DNA of 64,000 nucleotides. Origin: Lepus europaeus (lineage: Eukaryota > Chordata > Mammalia > Lagomorpha > Leporidae). Location: contig NC_084838.1 in the NCBI RefSeq assembly GCF_033115175.1, positions 42,263,468 to 42,327,467 of the forward strand, given 5' to 3'. A program made the position numbers and the translations under genes. The notes below the pieces were generated by a model. It did not search any database and was not told the origin of the DNA. It was given only the letters and a program-made list of their open reading frames with translations. Positions 31,936 through 42,920 of the stretch are shown here, in pieces (the stretch's first letter is position 1; every line of letters starts with the position of its first letter).

Positions 31936-32240
31936 TGGGGCTGGTTCTGTGGTGGATCAGGTAAAGTTGCCACCTGCAGTGCCGGCATCCCATATGGGCA
32001 CTGGTTCGTGTCCTGGCTGCTCCACTTCCAATCCAGCTCTTTGCTATGGCTTGGGAAAGCAGCAGCAGATGACCCAAGTCCTTAAGTCCCTGCACCAGTG
32101 TGGGAAACCTGAAAGAAGCTCCTGGCTTTGGATTGGCACAGCTCCAGCCATTGCGGTCAATTGGGGAGTGAACCATCGGATGGAAGATAGACTCTCTCTC
32201 TCTCTGCCTCTCCTTCTCTAAGTAAGTCTGACTTTCACAT
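31936..32240 (+). mobile_element. C repeat, tail split by another copy
   Basis: Forward copy: CTGGGGCTGGTTCTGTGGTGG to AGTCTGACTTTCACATC. The missing tail, TCAAATAAATCTTAAATA, appears at 32580-32597 after the next element. Confidence 0.92.
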
Positions 32241-32241
32241 C

Positions 32242-32275
<34 letters not shown>

Positions 32276-32579
32276 TATTTATTTGACAGGTAGAATTACA
32301 GACAGTGAGAGAGAGAGAAAGGTTTTCCTTACATTGGTTCACTCCCCAAATGGCTGCCACTGCCAGAGCTATGCTGATCCAAAGCCAGGAGCCAGGTGCT
32401 TCTTCCTGGTCTCTCATGCAGGTGCAGGGTCCCAAGCACTTGGGCCATCCTCCACTGCCCTCCCAGGCCACAGCAGAGAGCTGGACTGGAAGAGGAGCAA
32501 CCGGGACTAGAACCGGCGCCCTTATGGGATGCCGGCGCCACAGGTGGAGGATTAACCTAGTGCGCCACTGCGCCAGCCC
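32241..32579 (-). mobile_element. C repeat inserted in the preceding tail
   Basis: Reverse copy: T run, AAGATTTCTATTTATTTGACAGG, ending GCCACTGCGCCAGCCCC. It sits between the body and the AAATAAATCTT tail of the forward copy. No clear TSD. Confidence 0.93.
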
Positions 32580-32639
32580 CTCAAATAAATCTTAAATACC
32601 ACAAGCACTATCAGAAGTAAAGAAACCTTTTTTTTAATT

Positions 32640-32955
32640 ATTTTTTAAAAGATTTATTTTGTTTATTTGAAAGTTACAGAATGAGATAGAGACAGAGAGA
32701 GGTCTTCCATCCACTGATTGACTCCCCAGATGGCCGCAACGGCCAGAGCCGTGCCGATCCGAAGCCAGGAGCTTCCTCTGGGCCTCCCACATGGGTGCAG
32801 GGGCCCAAGGACTTGGGCCATCTTCTACTGCTTTCCCAGGCCATAGCAGAGAGCTGGATAGGAAGTGGAGCAGCCGGACTAGAACTGGCACCCATATGGG
32901 ATGCCGGCGCTTCAGGCCAGGGCTTTAACCTGCTGTGCCACAGCGCTGGCCCCAA
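32640..32955 (-). mobile_element. C repeat
   Basis: Reverse full-length copy: TTTTAAAAGATTTATTTTG, CCGATCCGAAGCCAGGAGC, ending GCCACAGCGCTGGCCCC. Confidence 0.94.
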
Positions 32956-32959
32956 AAAC

Positions 32960-33232
32960 CTTTTTTTTTTTAAAGATTTATTTATGTGAAAGGCAAAGTG
33001 ACAGCGAGTAGCATATCCTAGATCTTCCATCTGTTGGTTTGGGCAGGAGCCCAAAACTCTGTTCCAGTCTCTAATGTTGTTGCCAGGGGGGCCCAAGTAT
33101 TCGGGCCTTCTTCCACTGCTTTGCCTGGTGTGTTAGCAGAGAGCTGGATCCGAGGCAGAGAAGCCAGAACTCCGACCAGTCCTCTGATATGAGATGCAGG
33201 TGTCACAAGTGCTTTTTCACAGCACTAGCCAC
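32960..33232 (-). mobile_element. Old C repeat
   Basis: Reverse, diverged copy: TTTAAAGATTTATTTATGTG, CATCTGTTGGTTTGGGCAGG, ending CACAGCACTAGCC. It directly follows the previous copy; the previous copy probably inserted into its tail. Confidence 0.8.
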
Positions 33233-33687
33233 AGGAACCTGTATCTTGATTTTTGACATTGTAGACCTTTGGGGCCACCCACAGGAGTGGTTTCTGTGGA
33301 GTTGGGTTGGTGGCAAAGGTATAAGAGGGCTGGGAAACTAATTATCAAGAATAAACCAGGGGATAAATAGAAGGTTAGGAAATCAGGAAAGTAAATATAG
33401 CCAGGTCTTCTGAAAACATTGCAAAATTAAGCATGACAGTGGAGGCAGTGTGTAGTGGTACGCAGACTGTATGACAGCATTCAGATTCCACCGCTTGAGT
33501 ATAACAAGGAGAGAAAAAAGAAATAAGAGGAGAAAAATTAGGTAGTACTTTGTACATTAGTTTAATGAGAAGGGAATCATGTCTCTGTACACTGGTGGGA
33601 TTTTATATTTATGAGATGAATAAAGAATTAGAAGCATTGGAGAAAGACTAATAAGATGACTTGGATTTCCTGTAATGGAATCAGCAT
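33233..33687 (+). other. RIGI: RIGI intron 1, no feature seen
   Basis: AT-rich sequence without a recognised repeat or exon. Confidence 0.5.
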
Positions 33688-33700
33688 CAAGCTGGCTTTT

Positions 33701-34012
33701 TTTTTTTTTTTTTTGACAGGCAGAGTTAGTGAGAGAGACAGGTCTTCCTTCCATTGGTTCACCCCCCAATGGCTGTTATAGCCGGCGCGCTGCTCCGATC
33801 TGAAGCCAGGAACCAGGTGCTTCCTCCTGGTCTCCCATGCAGGTGCAGGGCCCAAGCACTTGGGCCATTCTCCACTGCCTTCCCGGGCCACAGCAGAGAG
33901 CTGGACTGGAAGAGGAGCAACTAGGACAGAATCCAGTGCCCCGACCAGGGCTAGAACCCGGTGTGCCGGCGCCGCAAGGTGGAGGATTAGCCTAGTGAGC
34001 CGTGGCGCCAGC
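33701..34012 (-). mobile_element. Young C repeat (CSINE2-type) with exact TSD
   Basis: Reverse copy: T run, GACAGGCAGAGTTAGTGAG, ending GAGCCGTGGCGCCAGC. CAAGCTGGCTTTT is duplicated at 33688-33700 and 34013-34025. Confidence 0.95.
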
Positions 34013-34324
34013 CAAGCTGGCTTTTGACTTCTCTATAACATTAATATAATGACACAGTAAAGCTGTCTACAGAATTCTGATGGTAAAACAGAGGCCCCTG
34101 AATTTTATATCCAGCCAGGTTTTTGTGACTTAAGAGGAGGACATTGTTGTAGAAAAATTGCTCGAAACATGATTCCAAACAATTGAGAACCAAAAAGAAT
34201 AGTGCAATAAAGGGAGTTCTTGAAATATGAAGATAGTTGATGAGTGTCAAAATTAAACATGTAGAGTTAACTTTAATTTAAATAATTATTGCCACAAAAG
34301 TAAATGTACAGCCATGCATTAAAA

Positions 34325-34622
34325 AATTTAGTTTCACTTTGTTTGAAAAGCAGAGAGATCTTTCATCTACTGGTTTACTCCCTAAATATCAGCAACAACT
34401 AGCACTGGGCTAGGCTTAAGCCAGGAGCCTAGAACTCAGTCCAGGTCTCCTGTGCGGGTGTTGATGATCCAAGAATTTGAGCCATCAGCTTCTTTTCTGC
34501 CTCCCAGGGTGTGTGTGAGCAGGAAGCTGGATCAGAGGAGGAGCCAGGATTTGATCCAGGTTCTCTTGTATGGGATGTACTCATCTTAAGCAGCTTCTTA
34601 ACTGTTGTGCCAAATGACCTGC
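34325..34622 (-). mobile_element. Old C repeat
   Basis: Reverse, diverged copy: TTTGTTTGAAAAGCAGAGAG, TTTCATCTACTGGTTTACTCC, ending TGTTGTGCCAAATGACCTGC. Confidence 0.75.
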
Positions 34623-34625
34623 CCT

Positions 34626-34671
34626 ACAATTTTTATTTATTTATTTATTTTTATTTATTTATTTATTTTTG
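34626..34671 (+). repeat. (TTTA)n microsatellite
   Basis: ATTTATTTATTTATTT units between two old C repeats; probably an expanded tail. Confidence 0.85.
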
Positions 34672-34679
34672 GGAGGACT

Positions 34680-34945
34680 TGAGTGGGTGTTTGGTCTAGT
34701 GGTTAGGATGCGGGCATCCTGTATCTGAGTGCCTGATTTTGATACTCGCCTCCAGGTTCCTATTAATGCAGATCCTGGAAGGCAGCAGTGATGGCCCAGG
34801 TAATCGAGTTCCTGCCCACAACATGGGAGACCTGGGGTCGTGTTCCTGGCTCTGGCCTTGGCCCAGCCCTGAATGTTGCTTTTAATTAAGGAGTGAAGCA
34901 GCAGATGAGAATTTGTTCTCTCTCTGCCTATTAGGTAAATAAAGA
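34680..34945 (+). mobile_element. Old C repeat
   Basis: Forward, diverged copy: GAGTGGGTGTTTGGTCTAGTG, GGCATCCTGTATCTGAGTGCC, tail TCTCTCTGCCTATTAGGTAAA. Confidence 0.75.
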
Positions 34946-35745
34946 TTCCAAGATTCTGTCTCTAGGACTTCTGATTTGGTAAGTCCCAGAGGAGTGAGGG
35001 GTCTATTAAAAAATGAGGATTTATAGTGAAAAAAGTCTAAACATTTTGAAATAATGGATTTAAAAGCTAAGTCAAAAAGGAGCTAGGGAAAATAGCGATA
35101 AAGTATAAAATTCCTTCCTTGAAAGGGAAGGGACAGAAAAGATACCATTTTACTCTTCTGTGGTTCAAAAATGCTATCTGAAAGGTTAAAGATAATATGG
35201 CTGTTTAAAGATGACATACGTTTTGTTGTTCAAGAGAGGAAAAAATGTATTTAGTAACATAAGCTAACCAGGAAACAGAAAAGGGGGAAAAAAACACAAG
35301 ATAACACAGGAAAAACTGGTTTTATTCCTTAGGACTAAGCAATCAGGTCAGATGTGTTTTTTCAATGCATTTAAGTGAGTCAAAAAGCAGAATCCAGGTC
35401 TTTATTGTCTGCCAGAGACACATCTAAAGTATAGCAATGTCAAAAGTATGAAAGAGATGAAGATACATCAATGCAGATAAGAAAGCAGGAGATACAATAG
35501 TAAGAAGGTATCACATAGAAAGTATTAAGACTAAAAGGATATTTAATCCACAATGCAGGTATACAAGAAAGAATTTTAGAAGTTTAGAAATAGGGAAATT
35601 TTAACCTATCTTTAGTATTGCCAAGTCAGATAAGTAATGATATAAATGATCTGTTTAATAAGGTTGATTTAATGGATATACGTAAATATTCAATTTTTCT
35701 CCAAATCATCCTCTTCCAATTCTTAAAAGCCCTGTGTTACAGGCA

Positions 35746-36073
35746 ATTTTTTTTTTTTTAGATTTATTTAGGTATCTGAAAGTTCTGAGTGACAGAGAGG
35801 GAGAGAGAGTGAGCTTCCATCTTTTGGTTGACTTCCCAAATGGTCATAACAGCCGGGTCTGGGCAAAGCTGAAGCCCGGAGCCAGGATCTCCATCCTGTT
35901 CTCCCACACAGATAGCAGGGGCCCAAGCAGTTGGGCCATCTCCTGCCGCCTGCCCAGGTGTATTAGCAGGAAGCCATATCAAAAGTGGAGCAGTCAGGAT
36001 TTGAACCAGCTCTCCAATATGGGATGCCAGCATAACAAATGGTGGCTTAATACAGTACCACAATACTGGCTCC
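35746..36073 (-). mobile_element. C repeat
   Basis: Reverse copy: TTTTTTTTAGATTTATTTAGG, ending AGTACCACAATACTGGCTCC. TACAGGCAA and TACAGACAA flank it. Confidence 0.85.
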
Positions 36074-36129
36074 TACAGACAAGTGTTACAAAGGTATGCT
36101 TTCAGGGAAATTATGAAAGTTTTATTCTC

Positions 36130-36275
36130 TAACTTATAGGTTCTTTGACTTTGGGGAAATGTCCTAACTTGTCTATACCTTCGTTTCTTCATCTTTAAGA
36201 TCAGAATCATAATAATGTTTGAGTATTCTGAAAATTGAAATTCATGGCACTAAGTAAGTGTTAGGTATTATATTA
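36130..36275 (+). repeat. MIR copy
   Basis: Forward MIR core: TTTGGGGAAATGTCCTAACTTG, TCGTTTCTTCATCTTTAAG, ATCATAATAATG, then AAGTAAGTGTTAGGTATTAT. Confidence 0.75.
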
Positions 36276-36326
36276 TGTCCCAGAATAATATTTTCAGGTC
36301 TTTCATAAAATTACCAAATAATTCCT

Positions 36327-36655
36327 TTTTTTTTTTTTTTAAAGATTTATTTATTTGAAAGGCAGAGTTACAGAGAGGCAGAAGCAGAGAGAGATCGTCC
36401 ATCCACTGGTTCATTTCCCAAATGGCCACAATGGCCTGAGCTGGGCTGATCCAAAGCCAGGTGCCAGGAGCTTCTTCCAGGTCTGTCACGTGAGTGCAGG
36501 AGCCCAAGGACTTGGGCCATCTTCTACTGCTCTCCCAGGCACATTAGCAGGGAGCTGGATCAGAAGTGGAGCAGCTGGGACTCAAACCAGTGCCCATGTG
36601 GTTTACCCACATTGTAGGCAGCTGCTTTACCCACTACACCACAAACACTGACCCT
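36327..36655 (-). mobile_element. C repeat
   Basis: Reverse copy: AAAGATTTATTTATTTGAAAGG, ending CACTACACCACAAACACTGACCC. CAAATAATT flanks it on both sides. Confidence 0.92.
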
Positions 36656-36692
36656 GATCAAATAATTTCAAACTACCACTTATTTGCAACTT

Positions 36693-36945
36693 ACATGGGA
36701 GATCTGGGGTCCAAGTCTTGGCTATGGTTTCTGACTCCAGCTTCTTGCTTGTGCAGACCCTGGAAAGCAGCAGTGATAGCTCAAGCAATTGGTCCTTGCC
36801 ACTCATAGGGGAGACCTGAATTGTGTTCCTAGGTCCTGGTTCCAGTTCTTGCCCAGTGCTGTTACAGGGGTGAGTGAACCAATAGATGGGACTCTGTTTC
36901 TTTCTCTTCCCCCCACCTTCTCTTTTTTTCTGCCTCTCAAAGAAT
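36693..36945 (+). mobile_element. Old C repeat, 5' part missing
   Basis: Forward: GGGGTCCAAGTCTTGGCTATG, TGAGTGAACCAATAGATGGG, tail TTCTGCCTCTCAAAG. Confidence 0.7.
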
Positions 36946-37989
36946 TTAAGATATTTTACAGCAGGGATAGAAAGAAAATATTACATATTTTAAGATACAG
37001 CCAAGATTTTAATAAAAGAAAGATGGGTTTATTATTTTCAAAATAATAAAAACTAATGAATTTTACTCAGAAAGTTATAGAAAGAATAACCAGATGACTC
37101 CCAAAGAAAGCCAGTCAGCTAAAATAAAAACAGAACTAAAACTTAAAAAATTCCTGGATTTACTGAGTTCATTCAGTATTATTGCAACATATATTTAAAA
37201 AGAAATAATTTTCACATTCCAGAAAAACTTGTCAGAAAACTATAGTATTGTAGTAATGCTCAAAGGAATCTCACAAATCCAGTTCAGAGAAAAGGTGAAT
37301 GACCCCAACAGAAAACTCGCTGAGACTGGAAAAGGAAATTGACTTAGATAAACAGTGGCTAAAGGAAGAAATAAATCATTAGAAACAGTTTGATCTATTT
37401 TTTTTCCCCTCGGCTTCACAAAGATTCTGAAGAATGAGCCAATACACGCTGTGGAGGGAAAGGGGCATTCACAAGGTTGATGGAGGCCTAGTACAGTTTA
37501 TCTGGAAGGCAGTGGGTGATGTGTGTCAGTACTGAAAAGTATATACTGTTAGCTTAGAAATCATACATCTGGGGATTAATTCTCAGCAAAACTTGATAAA
37601 GCAGGCAAAGACATAGATGTATTTGTACTAAATACATCTTAATTACATATTAATAAAGACCAATTAAATAAACATGATTTATTTATGTGATATGGTACAG
37701 CTACTAAAAAGTTAATGTAGATCCATATTAATTAATTAATCCATATTATTAATGTAGATCCATTAATTTATTAATGAAAAAAGATTAATAGGATCCTCTT
37801 TATTTAAAACTGTTAACACCCAGAGTATTATGTTTGATTGATTTTGGATGATGTGATTTGGGTGTATTTTTACTTTCACTTCTCCTGTAGTGCTTAAAAT
37901 GTTTATAATGATGCTTTAACATTTTTATAATCAGACAAGCAAATTCTGTTTTAAAAATATATATAGTATAAAGATTCCTTTTTACATAT

Positions 37990-38250
37990 TAGTCTGCTTT
38001 TTTCTTTCTACAACAAAATACCTGAGACAAGCTACTCATGAAGGAAAGATGTTTATGTAGCTCACGGTTTTGGAGATCCAAGTCCAAGATCACACAGCCC
38101 CTTTGATTGGGTGTCTGGTGAAGATGGTAGTGGTGTAGTGTATGTGGTGGAGGGATCACGTGGTGAGCCAGGAAGCAGAGAGTGGTTGGGTCTTTAGGGG
38201 AAATTCATCATCCAAACTAACTTTCAAACCATAGCACTATAACAGGAAAT
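37990..38250 (+). repeat. Ancient interspersed repeat, family not assigned
   Basis: ACAACAAAATACCTGAGAC, GTAGCTCACGGTTTTGGAG and GATCACGTGGTGAGCCAGG recall a widespread mammalian repeat I cannot name with confidence. Confidence 0.35.
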
Positions 38251-38489
38251 ACTTGTAACAAATTTAACAAAAAACATGCTAAGTGATAGAAAATTATGTG
38301 ATTTCTGAAGAGAATAAGATTTGAGGGAGATACAGCTCATGTTCTACACGGCGAAGGCAGGTTTGAAAAAATCGGTTCTCCCCAAGCTTTTTTAATTTAG
38401 CATGCAATCACAACAGAAATACCAAAAGGTAAGTTAAAAGGCAAGTTGAAGAACATTAGGTATAACATTGTTTTATTTTGACTATTTCT

Positions 38490-38806
38490 TTTAAAAGATT
38501 TATTTATTTAAAAGGCAGGGTTAGGGTTACAGTGAGGCAGAGAGAGAGAGAAAGTCTTCCATCTGCCAGTTCATTCCCCAAATGGCCACAGTGGCTGGCC
38601 AGTCTGAAGCCAGGAACTTCTTTCAGGTCTCCCATGTGGGTGCAGGGGCCCAAGGACTTGGGCCATTTTCCACTGCTTTCTGAGGCCATAGTAGAGAGCT
38701 GGAGCAGAAGAGGAACAGCTGAGACTCAAATGGGCACCCATATGGGATGCCAGCACTGCAGGCAGTGGCTTTACCCACTATGCCACAGCACTGGCCCCTA
38801 TTTTTG
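38490..38806 (-). mobile_element. C repeat
   Basis: Reverse full-length copy: AAAAGATTTATTTATTTAAAAGG, ending ATGCCACAGCACTGGCCCC. Its last bases form the target of the next copy. Confidence 0.93.
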
Positions 38807-39133
38807 CAATTTTTTTTTTTTTGACAGGCAGAGTGGACAGTGAGAGAGACAGAGAGAAAGGTCTTCCTTTTTGCCATTGGTTTACCCTCCAGTGGCCGCT
38901 GCGGCCAGAGCACCGCGCTGATCCGATGGCAGGAGCCAGATGCTTCTCCTGGTCTCCCATGGGGTGCAGGGCCCAAGCACCTGGGCCATCCTCCACTGCA
39001 CTCCCAGGCCACAGCAGAGAGCTGTCCTGGAAGAGGGGCAACCGGGACAGGATCGGTGCCCCGACCGGGACTAGAACCCGGTGTGCCTGCGCCACAAGGC
39101 GGAGGATTAGCCTAGTGAGCCGCGGCGCCGGCC
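38807..39133 (-). mobile_element. Young C repeat (CSINE2-type) with exact 16-base TSD
   Basis: Reverse copy: T run, GACAGGCAGAGTGGACAGTG, ending GAGCCGCGGCGCCGGCC. CTGGCCCCTATTTTTG, which includes the head of the older copy, is duplicated at 38791-38806 and 39134-39149. Confidence 0.96.
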
Positions 39134-39354
39134 CTGGCCCCTATTTTTGAATATTAAAGATACTGTTCAGGTCTCTTGAACCCCTATCCAGAGGCAACTA
39201 CTGTTATAAAGTTGTTTGTATCTTTCTGTTCAAGCCTTTATACTGCATCATATTCATATATATGCATAAATGCCCTCCCCCTCCCACTTTCTGTTTTCTA
39301 TTAAGTTGATAAAGCTTTCTCTGTTTTTTCCTGGTTGCTTTGGAAGTTCTTGAA

Positions 39355-39555
39355 CAGGTGTGGGGAACTTCTGCAAGGATTGTATAAGGCCTGCTAAATT
39401 ATTTGGCCTGGATCTGCCAAGGCAACGGTAGGCAGAACTCAAAATTCAATAAATCTGTAGCAGACTAATTTTTAAGTTCATAATTCTGTGTGGTTCATGA
39501 GTGATATTATAAATATCCAGGTGACCCTTGGCAGAACAAAGTTTCCCTACCCTTG
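39355..39555. mobile_element. hAT-like MITE (non-autonomous DNA transposon)
   Basis: About 200 bases with imperfect inverted ends: GTGTGGGGAACTTCTGC at left and, as complement, GGTAGGGAAACTTTGTTCTGC at right. The interior (TATAAGGCCTGCTAAATTATTTGG) matches a common mammalian MITE that I cannot name exactly. No coding capacity. Confidence 0.6.
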
Positions 39556-40392
39556 CTAGAATCTGTTGGTTACCAGTCAGGATTCTCTCGGGGACCAGAG
39601 ATACTATTGAGTGTTACAACTGGGTATCCATTTTTTTGACTCATATTTTGTTGCCCTCATTGAAGGCAGTGGGAACTTGTCCATACTCTCCCCATGCCCA
39701 TGTCTGGCATCTCTTAATCTTCCTCACCACAAAGTGGATATTGTGGTTATTGGCACTACTTGCATCTTGGGGAAGGAGCATTAAAGTCGTGTTTTTTTCT
39801 GGAGAATTTGCGTGGTTCCCTATATACCACAGGGTTTGGCTTATTCACTGCTCATCCAGGACACTTCAGGATAGAGTTGGGTGTGGACTACAGATTTTTT
39901 TCAGAATATCCTTTTGGCATCAAAAACCAACCTTTATCCTGGGGAAGTGCTAGACAGACACTGAGAAAGCAGAGAAGGAATCAGATTCTGCCTCGGGAAG
40001 CTGAGGATGGCCTCACAGAATTTTAGGACAGCAAAGGCAATGGGAAATACTGACTTTCCCGAAAGGTGTTTTTTCCTTTTCCGCACTGAACTCCCAGTGC
40101 TTTTGAGAAAAGTATCACTTCATAGAGATTGGCGGGCCTGCAGCAGGGTGGGTCTGACCATGTGCAAACTAAACAGTTCAAAATGCAGCAAGGCCGTCTA
40201 TCTGGGAAGGCCTCAGCGGTGGCTTGGCTAAATCTGGAACTCCGTGTGGAATATAAGTAAGGGCCAAGAAACATGGGGGCCTGGGAGCAGTGCACAGCTC
40301 TAAGGACTGGTTTTAGGAATAGAATGTACTGACTTGAAGGAATGGGGTAGAGTTGTAGGCCCAGGGAAGCTGGTATAGGTGACAGGGTAGGT
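39556..40392 (+). other. RIGI: RIGI intron 1, no feature seen
   Basis: Mixed-composition sequence. Overlapping open frames of 70-140 residues start within it but show no domain, codon-use or splice support. Confidence 0.5.
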
Positions 40393-40882
40393 TGTTATTA
40401 CGGGTTGAATTGTGTCCCACAAAATAAATTGAAGTCCTGATCTCCAGTACAGTCTTACAGAGGTAATTCATTACGATGAGGTGAAATTGGAATAGAGTGG
40501 GCGAGCCCTTACCCCAGTATGACTGGTAGCATGAAGAAGACAGCCAAGTATAGACCCAGAGAGACAAAGAGACTCCCTGTGAAGATAGGCAGAGGGAGAA
40601 TGGGGTGAGGTTGCCACAAGCCAGACAAAGGAGAAGGTGATAGGAAGGCAGAGGCAGAGATTAGAATGAGTACAGTCATGAGCCCGGGAGTGTCAGTAGT
40701 CATCAGTAGCAGGAAGGGCAAGGAATATGTTCTCCCTTAGGGACTTCGGAGGAAGTATGGCCCTGCCAACACCTTGGTTTCAGACTTCTCGCCTCCAGAG
40801 CTGGGAGAAAGAAAATTTATATTGTCCTAAGTCTTCTGGTTTGTGGTCATTTGTTTCTTTAACAGGAAACTATGACAGATGT
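40393..40882 (+). mobile_element. MLT1-type (ERVL-MaLR) solitary LTR
   Basis: It follows MLT1 order: TGTTATTACGGGTTGAATTG, GTGTCCCACAAAATAAATTG, CTTACAGAGGTAATTCATTACG, ATGACTGGTAGCATGAAG, CACCTTGGTTTCAGACTTC, CCTCCAGAGCTGGGAG. No internal retroviral genes are present. Confidence 0.85.
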
Positions 40883-40919
40883 CTAAATGAAAAAACACAG
40901 TAAGAGGCATTGACAGCAG

Positions 40920-41128
40920 AATAGGCATTTAGTGGTTAAAACAAATGCAATCCCATATCAGAGTGTGTGGGTATGCTACTTTCTCTGGCTCCTGATTTCA
41001 GTTTCCTGCGAATGCAGACCCTCTGAAACAGTGGTGATGGCTCAAGTGACTGTGTTCCTGGATGGACTTCTTGGTTCCTGATTTCAGCCTGAGCCAGTCT
41101 TGGCCATCTATGCCTCTGAAATAAGTTA
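40920..41128 (+). mobile_element. Old C repeat, shortened
   Basis: Forward, diverged: ATAGGCATTTAGTGGTTAAAAC, ATCCCATATCAGAGTGTGTGG, tail CTATGCCTCTGAAATAAG, then an AATAAT tract. Confidence 0.7.
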
Positions 41129-41251
41129 GTAATAATAATAATAATATAATAAAAAATAGGCTTGACAAGGATATATAAAAATTGGAATCCTAGGTTTGCT
41201 GGTGTGAATGTAATATGGTACAGCTCCTTTGGAAAAATTAATTTGATAGTA

Positions 41252-41512
41252 TCTTTTTTTTTAAATTGATTATTTGAGAGGCAGAGGCTGCAATGGCTGG
41301 AGCTGGGCTGATCTGAAGCCATAGGCCTGGAGCTTCATCCAAGTCTTCCACACAGGCACAGAGGCCCAAGCACTCGGGCCATTTTCCACTTCTTTTCCAA
41401 GCCATCAGCAGGGAGCTGGATCAGAGGTAGAACAGCCAGGATTTGAATGGGTGCCCATCTGGGATGCTGGCACTGCAGGTGGCAGTTTGACCTGCTATGC
41501 CACAGTGCCAGC
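41252..41512 (-). mobile_element. C repeat
   Basis: Reverse copy: TTTTTTTTAAATTGATTATTTG, ending GCTATGCCACAGTGCCAGCACC. Part of the GA-rich section is missing. Confidence 0.88.
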
Positions 41513-41781
41513 ACCAGTTTGGTAATTTCTTAGAGTTAAAAATTGAGTTAATATATGATCCAGCAATCTACCTAGGTATATAGCCAAAAGAAATGAATAT
41601 AGATATCTACAAAGAAAGTTGTACATAAATGCTTGTAACATTATTATTCATAATAACCAAATTGTGTATACAACTCAAATGCTTGTTAACTGAAAAGGGG
41701 AAAACTAAAATGTGATGTTATCCATAAAATAGAATGTTACCTGGCATTAAAAAGAAAGGAATGACTCAAAAGTTAGCCTTG

Positions 41782-42050
41782 GGGCCAGTGCTGTGGCACA
41801 GTGGGTCAAAGCCTTGGCCTGAAGCACTGGCATCCCATATAGGCACTGGTTCTAGTCCTGGCTGCTCCTCTTTTGATCCAGTTCTCTGCTGTGGCCCCTG
41901 CACCCATGTGGGAGACCCAGAGGAAGCTCCTGGTTCCTGGCTTCGGATCAGCACAGCTCTGGCCGTTGCGGCCATCTGGGGAGTGAACCAGTGGATGGAA
42001 GACCTCTCTCTCTGTAACTCCGTCTTTCAAATAAATAAATCTTTAAAAGA
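41782..42050 (+). mobile_element. C repeat with exact TSD
   Basis: Forward copy: GGGGCCAGTGCTGTGGCACAG, tail CAAATAAATAAATCTTTAAAAG. AAAAGTTAGCCTTG is duplicated at 41768-41781 and 42051-42064. A short internal deletion follows CTCTGCTGTGGCC. Confidence 0.95.
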
Positions 42051-42066
42051 AAAAGTTAGCCTTGAG

Positions 42067-42391
42067 AGGCCAGCGCTATGACACAGCAGGTTAAAGCTAT
42101 GGCATGCCATGCTGGCATCCTACATGGGCACTGATGTGAGTCTTGGCTGCTCTACTTCTGATCTGGATCCCTGGTAATGCACCTGGGAAATCAGTGGAGG
42201 GTAGCCCAAATCCTTGGACCCCTGTACCGATGTGGGAGAGTCAGAAGAAACTCCTGTTTCCTGGCTTCAGATCACTTCTGCTCTGGCCATTGCAGCCATT
42301 TGGGGGAGTGAACCAGTGGATGGAAGACCTCTCTCTGTTTCTACCTCTCTCTGTAACTGTCTTTCAAATAAATAAAATATTAAGAAAAAAA
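42067..42391 (+). mobile_element. C repeat
   Basis: Forward copy: GGCCAGCGCTATGACACAGC, tail CTTTCAAATAAATAAAATATT. TTAGCCTTGAGA and ATAGCCTCGAAA flank it, so it landed beside the previous copy. Confidence 0.92.
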
Positions 42392-42414
42392 ATAGCCTCG
42401 AAAATATGCTAAGT

Positions 42415-42749
42415 CAGGGGCCAGCGCTGTGGTATAGCAGGTAAAGCTACTGCCTGCAGTGCCAGCATCCCATATGGGCACCAGTTCGAGTCCTGGCTGC
42501 TCCTATTCCAATCCAGCTCTCTGCTGTGGCCTGGGAAAGCAGTGGAGGATGGCTCAAGTCCTTGCGCCCCTGCACCTGTGTGGGAAACCCGGAAGAAAGC
42601 TCCTGGCTTCGGATCGGCGCAGCTCCGGTTGTTGTGGCCAACTGGGGAGTGAACCAGTGGATGGAAGACCTCTCCCTCTCTCTGCCTCCCCTGCTCTCTG
42701 TGTGTAACTGACTTTCAAGTAAATAAATCTTTAAAAGAAACAAAAAAAA
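42415..42749 (+). mobile_element. C repeat with TSD
   Basis: Forward full-length copy: GGGGCCAGCGCTGTGGTATAG, GTTCGAGTCCTGGCTGCTCC, tail CAAGTAAATAAATCTTTAAAAG. ATGCTAAGT is duplicated at 42406-42414 and 42750-42758. Confidence 0.95.
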
Positions 42750-42920
42750 ATGCTAAGTGAAAGAAACCAGTCTCAAAGGCTACATGTTATGATTCCATTC
42801 ATGTGAAATGTTCAAATAGGCAGCTCTATAGAGACCAAGATGATTAGTGATTCCCTTATGGCTAAGGGAAGAGGGGATGGGAAGTGATCACTAATGGGTG
42901 CAGGATTTCTTTTTATTTTT

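Larger units (their letters stand above)
34026..37985 (+). mobile_element. Ancient L1 remnants, + orientation, interrupted
   Basis: Old L1 landmarks appear in order between C repeats. They are TGAATTTTATATCCAGCCAGG (about 34096), CTGCCAGAGACACATCTAAAG (about 35410), and an L1 3'-region block near 37640-37720 (AAATAAACATGATTTATTTATG, GGTACAGCTACTAAAAAG). It is very diverged, and may be more than one copy. Confidence 0.55.
41153..42920 (+). mobile_element. Ancient L1 3' end, + orientation, interrupted
   Basis: Old L1 3' landmarks: AATTGGAATCCTAGGTTTGCTG, ATGATCCAGCAATCTACCTAGG, TATAGCCAAAAGAAATGAAT, ATAATAACCAAATTG. It resumes after the C repeats with TGATTCCATTCATGTGAAATG. Four C repeats interrupt it. 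Confidence 0.78.

Noticed and set aside
39528-40295. 141-residue and overlapping open frames in RIGI intron 1
   Set aside because: No recognised domain, mixed hydrophobic composition, overlapping frames on both strands and no splice or promoter signals.
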